Source of the DNA: Planctomycetota bacterium
GTDB lineage: Bacteria > Planctomycetota > PUPC01 > JACPCR01
Length of the DNA stretch: 28,388 nucleotides
Assembly (NCBI GenBank): GCA_030740295.1
Contig: JASLXP010000501.1
Coordinates: forward strand, 1 to 28,388
Direction of reading: 5' to 3'
In this document: positions 1 through 6,855 of the stretch, piece by piece
Layout: every line of letters begins with the position of its first letter
Numbering within the stretch: the first letter of the stretch is position 1
The notes under the pieces: model-generated
Databases searched by the model: none
What the model was told of the DNA's origin: nothing
The model's input: only the letters and a program-made list of their open reading frames with translations
Made by a program: the position numbers and the translations under genes

Positions 1-94
1 CATGGTTCCAGGTTGAATCTGAAAGTGGTAATTGAGCCCGACTTGTCGATGTTTCTTCCTGTGGCTCAATCGTTTACGGCTCAGAATGCACTGA

Positions 95-141
95 TTGAAA
101 GGCCTGAGCCGATTGCTATAATGCGCCGCCTTTGCCAAGGC
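95..141 (+). promoter_or_regulatory. Promoter and leader of rplM-rpsI
   Basis: A sigma-70-like promoter is visible: TTGAAA at 95-100, a 16-base spacer, then a perfect TATAAT at 117-122. This predicts a start near 128-130 and an untranslated leader of about 60 bases before rplM. The leader opens with a small hairpin, GCCTT (128-132), loop TGCC, AAGGC (137-141). Ribosomal protein operons are often autoregulated through such leaders, and L13 leaders are known in other bacteria. Whether this hairpin has that role is inference. Upstream of base 95 I see no gene. Confidence 0.7.
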
Positions 142-191
142 AGAGCAGCGGAAAAAGCGCAACAGGACATTTCGACATAAAGGTTTAAGTG

Positions 192-620
192 ATGAAAACG
201 ATCACTGCGAAGAAGAATCAAGTGGATCAGAAGTGGCTCATCGTGGACGCGACGGATGTGTCGCTGGGACGAATGTCCGCCCAGATCTCAAAAATTCTGC
301 AGGGCAAGCACAAGCCCATTTATACGCCCCATGTAGACACCGGTGATTTTGTCATCGTGGTCAACTGCGAAAAAGTGGGCATCCAAAAGAAAAAACTCAC
401 CCAGAAGCTGTATCGCCACCATACCGGTTACCCGGGCGGTCTGCGTGAGGCCACTCTGGAAGAAATGCTCGAGAAGCGACCGGACGACGTCATCCGGCTT
501 GCCGTCCGCGGCATGCTGCCGAAGAGCAAGCTTGGTCGGCAGATGTTGACCAAACTCAAGATTTACTCAGGGCCCGAGCATCCGCACGAAGCCCAGCAAC
601 CCGAAACTCTGGAACTGTAA
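192..620 (+). CDS. rplM: 50S ribosomal protein L13
   Basis: This is large-subunit ribosomal protein L13, an early assembly protein that binds 23S rRNA. The 142-residue product matches the usual length. It shows the family pattern: an N-terminal KKWLIVDA-type strand, the LGRMSAQ segment, the HVDTGDFVIVVNC segment, the HTGYPGG loop and RLAVRGMLPKSKLGRQ near residues 104-120. A GTG lies directly in front at 189, but ATG 192 gives the family N-terminus (MKTITAK) and is 8 bases from the AGG at 181-183, so I prefer it. It is followed at once by rpsI, the conserved bacterial pairing, and both are driven by the promoter at 95-122. Confidence 0.97.
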   Translation: MKTITAKKNQVDQKWLIVDATDVSLGRMSAQISKILQGKHKPIYTPHVDTGDFVIVVNCEKVGIQKKKLTQKLYRHHTGYPGGLREATLEEMLEKRPDDVIRLAVRGMLPKSKLGRQMLTKLKIYSGPEHPHEAQQPETLEL

Positions 621-629
621 GGAGCGAAC

Positions 630-1067
630 GTGGCAGAGGAAGTAGCTGAAACAACCGAAGAAACGGAAACCAAGGAACAGCAGGTTCACTGGGGAACGGG
701 CCGCCGTAAAACATCGATTGCCAGGGTGCGGTTGTTCACCAATGGCTCGGGCCGATTCATTGTGAACGAAAAAGACATAGCAGAATTCCTTCCGGTGGAA
801 CGCCTTCAGCAGATCGCCACATCCCCTCTGGAGGATACTGGCAAGAAAATCGAGTATGACGTCTTCGCCCGTGTCAATGGCGGTGGCATCACCGGCCAGG
901 CCGGGGCCATCCGTCTCGGCGTCGCCCGAGCACTTCTCCTGGCCGAGGTCTCACTGGAAGAAGACCTGCGCGGCAAAGGACACCTGACTCGTGACAGCCG
1001 AATGGTCGAACGCAAACACTACGGCCGCCGCGGAGCACGCCGAGGTTTCCAGTTCTCGAAGCGTTAA
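630..1067 (+). CDS. rpsI: 30S ribosomal protein S9
   Basis: This is small-subunit ribosomal protein S9, whose C-terminal tail reaches the P-site tRNA. The 145-residue product has a short acidic N-terminal extension of about 19 residues (many Glu and Thr), then the family core starting with GTGRRKTSIARVRL. It also has VNGGGITGQAGAIRLGVARALL, RDSRMVERKHYGRRGARR and the diagnostic C-terminal SKR. The start is GTG 630, supported by TAAGGAG at 618-624, which overlaps the rplM stop. The two genes are separated by 9 bases and end in a shared terminator at 1094-1127. The acidic extension is the only departure from a typical S9. Confidence 0.97.
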   Translation: MAEEVAETTEETETKEQQVHWGTGRRKTSIARVRLFTNGSGRFIVNEKDIAEFLPVERLQQIATSPLEDTGKKIEYDVFARVNGGGITGQAGAIRLGVARALLLAEVSLEEDLRGKGHLTRDSRMVERKHYGRRGARRGFQFSKR

Positions 1068-1093
1068 TCGAAGGAAAACATCAAAGTCTGCCG

Positions 1094-1127
1094 AAGCCCT
1101 TCATGGAAACATTGAAGGGCTTTTTTT
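1094..1127 (+). terminator. Rho-independent terminator of rplM-rpsI
   Basis: A perfect 10-bp stem (AAGCCCTTCA at 1094-1103 with TGAAGGGCTT at 1113-1122) encloses a 9-base loop. The last two T of the right arm run on into more T, giving seven T in a row at 1121-1127. It lies 26 bases after the rpsI stop and should end the ribosomal transcript. Confidence 0.93.
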
Positions 1128-1242
1128 GATCTGGGCAGTAATCTCTAGCCATGCCCCTGTACTTTTTCGTTACTACAATCTGCGAAGCAATGGCCCTTCG
1201 GGCAACCCCGATGAAGAACTCCGAGTTATACGTAGGTATCCC

Positions 1243-1731
1243 ATGAAAATCACTGATTGGGTTTCCAGCATCAGTCTCTACCGCATCACATCTGACACCC
1301 TCGACAGGAAGTGCTCTCAGTTCATAAGCTATTCCTGTGGTTTACTGGCTTCGAGCATATTTCTTGGCCGACTCCTCAAAAGCTCTCCCTCCGGTTTTGA
1401 TCTGCTGCTTGGCGTTTTTCTGGCCGTCACCCTCGCCGGATTATTCTTCATCAACGGGACACTGACTTCGCTACAGTATGCTCTCCAGCTTTCAACAGGC
1501 AGCAAGCATCAGTTTGTGCAGTACGGTGCGTTTGTCATTGCTCTTGCGGCAATGTTACTGTTCGCCCGTTTGCTTCCAGGAATGGGTCTCAATGAACTGC
1601 AAGTTCTGATCGCAACCATCACCATTCTCTGCACAGCCGTGCTGTTAATAGCCCTCGGGCAGGTTGCTTACTTGTACCTGATCATCAGCCGGGCAAAGGC
1701 GGAGGACGGTGCACTGGGTGATCTGGGTTAA
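1243..1731 (+). CDS. Hypothetical four-helix membrane protein
   Basis: I do not recognise this 162-residue protein. An open frame runs back into rpsI, but the likely start is ATG 1243. It has AGG at 1234-1236 as a ribosome binding site, it lies after the rpsI terminator, and it begins just before the protein-like part of the frame. Four hydrophobic stretches are visible, around residues 26-43, 50-72, 88-110 and 118-150, with short charged connectors. The N-terminus is cytoplasmic-looking (MKITDWVSSISLYRITSDTLDRK) and the tail is short and acidic. It is convergent with the DUF4870 gene, 22 bases away. No clear promoter precedes it. It may be a small integral membrane protein of a lineage-specific family. 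Confidence 0.6.
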   Translation: MKITDWVSSISLYRITSDTLDRKCSQFISYSCGLLASSIFLGRLLKSSPSGFDLLLGVFLAVTLAGLFFINGTLTSLQYALQLSTGSKHQFVQYGAFVIALAAMLLFARLLPGMGLNELQVLIATITILCTAVLLIALGQVAYLYLIISRAKAEDGALGDLG

Positions 1732-1753
1732 GGGCAGACAGAACTGCGTCGAT

Positions 1754-2248
1754 CTATTTAATAAACCGCACGATCGCCGGATACCTGTAAAACACACCCT
1801 CGTTCGCCTTCAGTCCCGCGATGATTGGCATGACGAGGCCGGCAATAAACCCTACCGCGAGCATCGGGATACCGATGATCACAAAGGCAAGAATCGCGGA
1901 TACGATCATGTACATGGACAGGGAGATTTGAAAATTCAGGGCCTCTTTGCCGTGGTAATCCACGAAAGGCATTTCCTTCTTCTTTATGGACCAGACCAGC
2001 AGCGGCCCGAGCACGTTGCCCAGCGGAACAAAAAAGGCGCTGAATGCGGCCAAGTGACAGAGCATGGCCATGTTTCGCTCATCGGTCTTCGCCGTTGAAT
2101 AAGCGTGCGGATCTTCATCCAGCATTGGTTCGGCATCCCCCTGCCGAGTTTCCGGCTTATCGCTCTGCCGATTCTGGTCTTCACCCCAATCGAACTGATC
2201 TTCCTCCCACTTCATCCTCTTGTTGGAGGGATCGTCCTGTTGCCACAT
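1754..2248 (-). CDS. DUF4870 domain-containing membrane protein
   Basis: The 164-residue product has a hydrophilic acidic N-terminus of about 55 residues (rich in Asp, Glu, Gln), then a DUF4870/Tic20-like membrane domain. That domain begins DERNMAMLCHLAAF and continues with GPLLVWSIKKKEMPFVDYHGKEALNFQIS and two more hydrophobic helices. The conserved HGKEALNFQ and AGLKANEG motifs are characteristic. The frame is open further upstream, but ATG 2248 is chosen because GAGGG at 2258-2262 precedes it at the right distance. It starts 5 bases after the stop of the protease gene, so the two are almost certainly co-transcribed. The biochemical role of DUF4870 proteins is not established. The link to a periplasmic protease operon hints at envelope function, which is inference. 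Confidence 0.88.
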   Translation of the reverse strand: MWQQDDPSNKRMKWEEDQFDWGEDQNRQSDKPETRQGDAEPMLDEDPHAYSTAKTDERNMAMLCHLAAFSAFFVPLGNVLGPLLVWSIKKKEMPFVDYHGKEALNFQISLSMYMIVSAILAFVIIGIPMLAVGFIAGLVMPIIAGLKANEGVFYRYPAIVRFIK

Positions 2249-2253
2249 TATGA

Positions 2254-4443
2254 TTATCCCTCGCGGGTCTGGTTGACGTAGTCGGAAAGGATGCTGAGCG
2301 CCTCTTCCACCATGTAATCGCGCCACGAGCGGGCTTCCCACGCGTCCCTTTCCGATTCAGGGAGTTTCCTCAGGTTCTCACGAAACTGAATCTGTTCGTG
2401 TTCCAGCTCTTCCGGGTCGATATCCTCCGCGTTCGCTTCACGTTTCTCCCACTTATCGAACTGCTCCTGCGAAATAATTTTCTGTTTCAACTGCCAGCGG
2501 CGTTGGAGACGATTGCTTGCAAGGGTCACTTTTCGGTCGGCCTTGTTTTTATTCAAGACTTCCTCCTCGTTCAGACTGACGAGGGTTCCGTTGCGATTGC
2601 GGGTGATGATCGCCTGGCGTTGCAGGACATTCTGGAAACGCTCGTTGCTCTTGATGCGTGCTCGACTGTTTTTGCGAAGGTAGGAGAAGGGGAAATCGGC
2701 GCCGAACCTTTTGTATTTTGCCGGGGGGATCTCATCCCACGGAAGGCTGTATTCATATACCGTCTCCCCTATTTTAATATTGTCGTACAGACCAGGCAGA
2801 AGAATGTCTGGCCGAACGCCCTTGAGCTGTGTAGAGCCGCCTGAAATCCTGTAAAACTTGGAGATGGTGAGTTTGACAAACCCCTGTTTGTCGCCCGTGT
2901 TGCTGAATCGAAAGCGGTCCAGGTCCACGGTCGTCTGAACGGTCCCTTTTCCATGGGTGCGCGGGTTACCCACAATGATAGCCCGGCCATAATCCTGCAG
3001 GGCCGCGGCAAATATCTCAGACGCTGAAGCGGAAAACTGATCGATCATCACCAGCAGCGGGCCCCGGTAAAGAATGCCGGAATCCGGATCGACTTCTTTG
3101 GCCACCTTGCCGGCCCGGTCTCGTACCTGCACTATCGGGCCTTCTTCGTTGAAAAGCCCGGCCATCTTGATCGAGTCGGGCAGCGAGCCGCCGCCGTTGC
3201 CTCGGAGGTCGATGATGATCCCGTCCACCTTATCCTTCTTCAGTTTCTCAACGAGCTTTTTCACGTCTGTAGCACAGGAGCGTGTGTTCGGCAGTTTCGA
3301 GCTGAAGTCCCTGTAAAAAGAAGGCAGTTTGATAAAGCCAAAGCGATTTCTTTTGCCGTTCGCCTCAATATCAAACACTGCAGATTTGGCGGACTGCTCC
3401 TCCAGTTTCACTTCGTCTCGTTTGATATCGATGATGCGGCGCACACTCTCGTCTGCTGCATTTGCTGGCTTGACCGTCAATTTCACGATCGTGTTCTTCT
3501 TGCCGCGAATGAGCTGGACCACTTCATCGAGATCCATATCGACCACGTTCGTCGCCTCCTTATCGCCCTGCGCTACTTCGATAATCAGGTCTTCCGGCTG
3601 CAAACGGCCGTCCCGCTCTGCCGGGCCGCCTGGGATAATCCGAACGACTTTGGTATAGCCGTCGCGGGACTGCAGAGCGGCACCGATGCCTTCGAACTTC
3701 AGCTTCATCTGGATATTGAAATTAGCCACTTCGGAAGGCGAAAAGTGCGTGCTGTGAGGGTCAAAGACCTCGGCCACGGTGTCTACAAAAAAGTCGACCA
3801 TCTTTGGGGCTCGGGTTTTCAGAGCGAAGCGCTCCACCCGTTCGTAGCGCTTCATCAACTGTTCGTGAATCTCTTTCATGATCTGCTCTTTGCTTTTCTT
3901 CTTTTTCGCGTGTTTGTTCGCCCGGTCTTTGACGATCTTTCTCGACAGGACCTGGAACTTGAGGAGCTTGAACCAGCGTTCATCGAGATCTTCTGTGCTT
4001 CGGACAAAATCCCTCTTGTCGCCGTCCAACTCAAACATCTCCTTCTTTGTGAAATCCATTGGCCGTTTCAGCAGTTCGGGCAGCTTGGCCATCCGTTCCT
4101 TCACCCGCTTCACGTAGATGTCTCGCAGCTTGTATACAAAGGTCAGATCGCCTCGCTCAATCCCGTCATCGAGGGTGAGTTCCCACGCCCTGAAACGAGT
4201 GTAGTCCTTTAGTAGAAAGAATTTCTTTTCCGAATCGAGGGCCTTGAAGACCTCCACAAAAATCTTCTTGGAAATGTCGTTGTTCAACTCCAGATGGTTG
4301 TAGTGATATTTTTCAAGGACGGTGACAATCTGGCTGGCGAGTTGACCTTCACGGCGCTTTGCGTCCTCTGTGAGATTGTCCTGCGCGATGCTGGCTGAGA
4401 GGGTGATGGACAGAAAAGCCAGAATTTTGAGGCAGTTTTTCAT
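2254..4443 (-). CDS. prc: Tail-specific C-terminal processing protease (S41A, Prc/Tsp type)
   Basis: This is a periplasmic serine protease that cleaves proteins at or near their C-termini. The 729-residue product begins with a signal peptide (residues 1-20, ending SASIAQ). A helical N-terminal region follows (about 25-225), then a PDZ domain (about 245-325, with GIGAAL and PGGPAERDGRLQPEDLI). The S41 protease core (about 365-540) carries DLRGNGGGS and DQFSASASEIFAAALQDYGRA. By alignment with E. coli Prc (S430, D441, K455), the catalytic residues are S473, D484 and K499 (in HGKG). A long charged C-terminal region, as in Prc, completes it, and the length is close to the family (682 in E. coli). 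ATG 4443 is used rather than an upstream in-frame ATG because it starts the signal peptide and has GGAG 6 bases ahead. The methyltransferase gene lies 110 bases upstream and DUF4870 follows. Confidence 0.94.
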   Translation of the reverse strand: MKNCLKILAFLSITLSASIAQDNLTEDAKRREGQLASQIVTVLEKYHYNHLELNNDISKKIFVEVFKALDSEKKFFLLKDYTRFRAWELTLDDGIERGDLTFVYKLRDIYVKRVKERMAKLPELLKRPMDFTKKEMFELDGDKRDFVRSTEDLDERWFKLLKFQVLSRKIVKDRANKHAKKKKSKEQIMKEIHEQLMKRYERVERFALKTRAPKMVDFFVDTVAEVFDPHSTHFSPSEVANFNIQMKLKFEGIGAALQSRDGYTKVVRIIPGGPAERDGRLQPEDLIIEVAQGDKEATNVVDMDLDEVVQLIRGKKNTIVKLTVKPANAADESVRRIIDIKRDEVKLEEQSAKSAVFDIEANGKRNRFGFIKLPSFYRDFSSKLPNTRSCATDVKKLVEKLKKDKVDGIIIDLRGNGGGSLPDSIKMAGLFNEEGPIVQVRDRAGKVAKEVDPDSGILYRGPLLVMIDQFSASASEIFAAALQDYGRAIIVGNPRTHGKGTVQTTVDLDRFRFSNTGDKQGFVKLTISKFYRISGGSTQLKGVRPDILLPGLYDNIKIGETVYEYSLPWDEIPPAKYKRFGADFPFSYLRKNSRARIKSNERFQNVLQRQAIITRNRNGTLVSLNEEEVLNKNKADRKVTLASNRLQRRWQLKQKIISQEQFDKWEKREANAEDIDPEELEHEQIQFRENLRKLPESERDAWEARSWRDYMVEEALSILSDYVNQTREG

Positions 4444-4553
4444 GGGTTTCTCCAAAGGTAAATGCAACTGCGCCGCGGGCAGTTGAGCCGCCTGTCGATC
4501 TGCAAGGCGGTGAATCGAGGGAGTTTAAAGAATCAGCGAATCAAATGCGAATG

Positions 4554-5678
4554 TCAGGAATCCTTAATTCCCCTGACGACACTATACCCCCTGCGGGTAG
4601 TGATCTCGGCATTTCCAAACATTTTTTCAAACATCTCAACATGCGGAGCGGGACTCTTAGTCACAAGTTGAAGCGTGCCCGATGGGTTCAGGAGCTCGTG
4701 CGAACGGCGGATGAACAGGTCCGAAATGCTGTAGTTTGAAAAGTAAGGGGGATTGGCCAGCACCCGGTCAAACCGCCGGTCACCGGCATCGACCGTGGCA
4801 GTCAGTATGACTTCCCCGTTGGTAGCTTTGTTCAAAGAAAGGTTCTCATTTGCCAGCGCAGCCGCCCTGGCATTGGAGTCCAACAGCGTCACCTTTCCGT
4901 TCATCTGCGCGGCCATAATCACACCGACCGAGCCGTATCCACAACCGAGATCGAGGAGGGAGTCTCCCGGATTGAATTCCGCCACATCGAGGAGGGCTCG
5001 GGCTCCGTCGTCGAACTTGGCGTGGCTGAAAACGCCGGGCCGGGTCTGGAACTCAAACTCTCTGTTCTGAAAACGCGTCTGAATAGTGCAGCGGTAGCCC
5101 CGGCGTTTGAACTTCTGCGCCCCCTTTCGCCGGCATAAATACAGCCGACCGGCGCGGTTCTTTTCTTCGAGCTTCACTCCTCCAAAGACACGCTGAAGCT
5201 CCTGCGCGAGTTTCGAATCGCGAGGGTTGTCTGTGGCCACCAGTAAGTTCCCGCCCGGGGCCAGTGCGGAGAAGGTTTGTTCGAGGATGTCCCTCGCCAA
5301 TTGCCATTCGGTGTTCTGATGAAACGCAAAAAAGGCGGAATCGAATGGGCCAACAGGTAAATCGGCATCAAGAACGATGTCGACCCCCGGCACCGCATTT
5401 GACTCAAGAGTGTCACGGGCCGTATCCGTGTGAAACGCGTCGAGATGGAAGAAGGTGACCTCGCCCTCGGACTGCAGTGCCTTACAGGCCATCGCGATCA
5501 GCGGCTCGGAAGACAGGCCGGTCAACACGCGGCCTTTCTGCACTGAGGGCAGAGCGTTGATGAGCATGCGGTCCGTCACAGGTGGTGTGCGGTGCGCAAA
5601 GATGGTGAGCTCGCCATCAAGCAGCCTGGTTTCGCGGTGCGCCTTTCTCCTCGATCCGATTCGAATGATCTGTGGCAT
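4554..5678 (-). CDS. Class I SAM methyltransferase, RsmC/RlmG-like
   Basis: This is probably an S-adenosylmethionine-dependent RNA guanine-N2 methyltransferase. The 374-residue product has the two-domain layout of RsmC/RlmG. The N-terminal Rossmann-like half (about 1-190) has lost clear SAM motifs. The C-terminal half has the RPGVFSHAKFDDGA lead-in (about 213-226), motif I LLDLGCGYG (241-249) and motif IV NPPY (309-312). RsmC and RlmG methylate 16S G1207 and 23S G1835 respectively. Which target applies here cannot be told, so no symbol is given. It begins 17 bases after the patatin gene stop, so the two probably share a transcript. The ribosome binding site is weak (GGA about 8 bases ahead). 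Confidence 0.85.
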   Translation of the reverse strand: MPQIIRIGSRRKAHRETRLLDGELTIFAHRTPPVTDRMLINALPSVQKGRVLTGLSSEPLIAMACKALQSEGEVTFFHLDAFHTDTARDTLESNAVPGVDIVLDADLPVGPFDSAFFAFHQNTEWQLARDILEQTFSALAPGGNLLVATDNPRDSKLAQELQRVFGGVKLEEKNRAGRLYLCRRKGAQKFKRRGYRCTIQTRFQNREFEFQTRPGVFSHAKFDDGARALLDVAEFNPGDSLLDLGCGYGSVGVIMAAQMNGKVTLLDSNARAAALANENLSLNKATNGEVILTATVDAGDRRFDRVLANPPYFSNYSISDLFIRRSHELLNPSGTLQLVTKSPAPHVEMFEKMFGNAEITTRRGYSVVRGIKDS

Positions 5679-5695
5679 GCGGGAATTCCGGCGCG

Positions 5696-6775
5696 CTATC
5701 TCTCAGAGCTTCCGGGACGATTCTGCTCCGTCTGCTTCAGAACTCTTTGGATGGATTTAAGATTCTCTTCAATCAATTCACGGCCGTGCTTGACAAGCAG
5801 ATCGAGTTCCTTCTTTTTCAGCTTGACCTTGAACAAGTTCATTTCGTCAATCTTCTTATCTGTGATCGTCATATGGATGAATCGGTCGCCGAGCCGTTCT
5901 TTCGTGTATGTCTCGAGAAGAGATCGATACCGCCGCCGGGTAATCGGGATTACTTTACTGCCTCCTGGCGCAAAAAAAGTGTATCCCTCCTTTGTCAATA
6001 CCGAGCGTGAAGAATCTACCGCGACAATCACATCACACTTGCGCACCAGAAGAGGCTCTAAACCGGCGTTGTCAAAAATACCACCATCGATAAGGCGGAT
6101 CGTCTTTGTATCCCGCTTTCCTTTCTTGCTGACCCCCTGGTTTACGGCCTTGATCTTATGTGAGCTGAAGAGCGTCGGTACCGCGGACGATGCCGCTACA
6201 GCATGGGAGACCTGGATCTCGTGCAATTGTGAAGGGCTGACCATGTATTGGGGAAGCTGCCCGTTTTCGACAAGGTTTTCATCGGAAGCTCCGTCTCGAG
6301 TGAAAACGAACAGGCTGGCGTTTTCCACATTCACGGTATTGATCAGAAGGAAAGGCTGCTCGCATAACTCAGTGATTCTCTTGTTCCCAAAGAACACCTG
6401 ATCCAATGCCTCAGCAAAGCCGATGACGCGCGTATCTTCTTTATCGTTGAAAAGCTTCTTTGGATTCAGGGCCTTGCCCAGAGAAGTGGTCAGCAGATTC
6501 TTGCTCAGCTTAGGCCCGAATTCTTTCAAAGGCAGGCCGAGGCAATAATAAGAACCAACAATACTGCCGCCGGACACGGCGGAGATGAAGTCAATCCTCT
6601 TCAGTAGTCCCCGCTCCTCCAGCTCGAGCATGGCCCCATAACTGACTCCCGTCGAACGCAGCCCGCCGCCTGATAGTGCCAGCCCAACGACTAATCCGTC
6701 GCCGGTTCTGTCCAGAGCCCTTTCCGCCGAGATTTCGCCCAGCGGGAGGAACAGTAGAACGATAACGAATCTCAT
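5696..6775 (-). CDS. Patatin-like phospholipase family protein, exported
   Basis: This is a predicted serine lipid acyl hydrolase of the patatin family. The 359-residue product starts with a short hydrophobic signal-like segment (MRFVIVLLFLPLGEISAE). It carries the oxyanion loop SGGGLRS (35-41), the nucleophile elbow AVSGG with Ser68, and the second dyad member Asp230 in LIDGGIFDNAG. The elbow has Ala in place of the first Gly of GxSxG, a variant seen in other patatin-like proteins. The C-terminal third is rich in Lys and Glu and may form helices. It heads the run patatin -> methyltransferase -> Prc -> DUF4870. An N-terminal export signal is less usual for bacterial patatins and places activity at the envelope or outside. 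The start has only a GAG about 6 bases ahead. Confidence 0.88.
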   Translation of the reverse strand: MRFVIVLLFLPLGEISAERALDRTGDGLVVGLALSGGGLRSTGVSYGAMLELEERGLLKRIDFISAVSGGSIVGSYYCLGLPLKEFGPKLSKNLLTTSLGKALNPKKLFNDKEDTRVIGFAEALDQVFFGNKRITELCEQPFLLINTVNVENASLFVFTRDGASDENLVENGQLPQYMVSPSQLHEIQVSHAVAASSAVPTLFSSHKIKAVNQGVSKKGKRDTKTIRLIDGGIFDNAGLEPLLVRKCDVIVAVDSSRSVLTKEGYTFFAPGGSKVIPITRRRYRSLLETYTKERLGDRFIHMTITDKKIDEMNLFKVKLKKKELDLLVKHGRELIEENLKSIQRVLKQTEQNRPGSSER

Positions 6776-6855
6776 AGGACACTCTTTGTACGCAGCCTGA
6801 ACATAGCAGTGCTTAACCTAACAGAAGCTTCCCTCTTTGAAACACGGTTTGGAGA

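Noticed and set aside
5592..6401. 269-residue plus-strand open frame
   Set aside because: It runs antisense across the methyltransferase start and the patatin gene, is rich in Ser and Arg, and lacks motifs.
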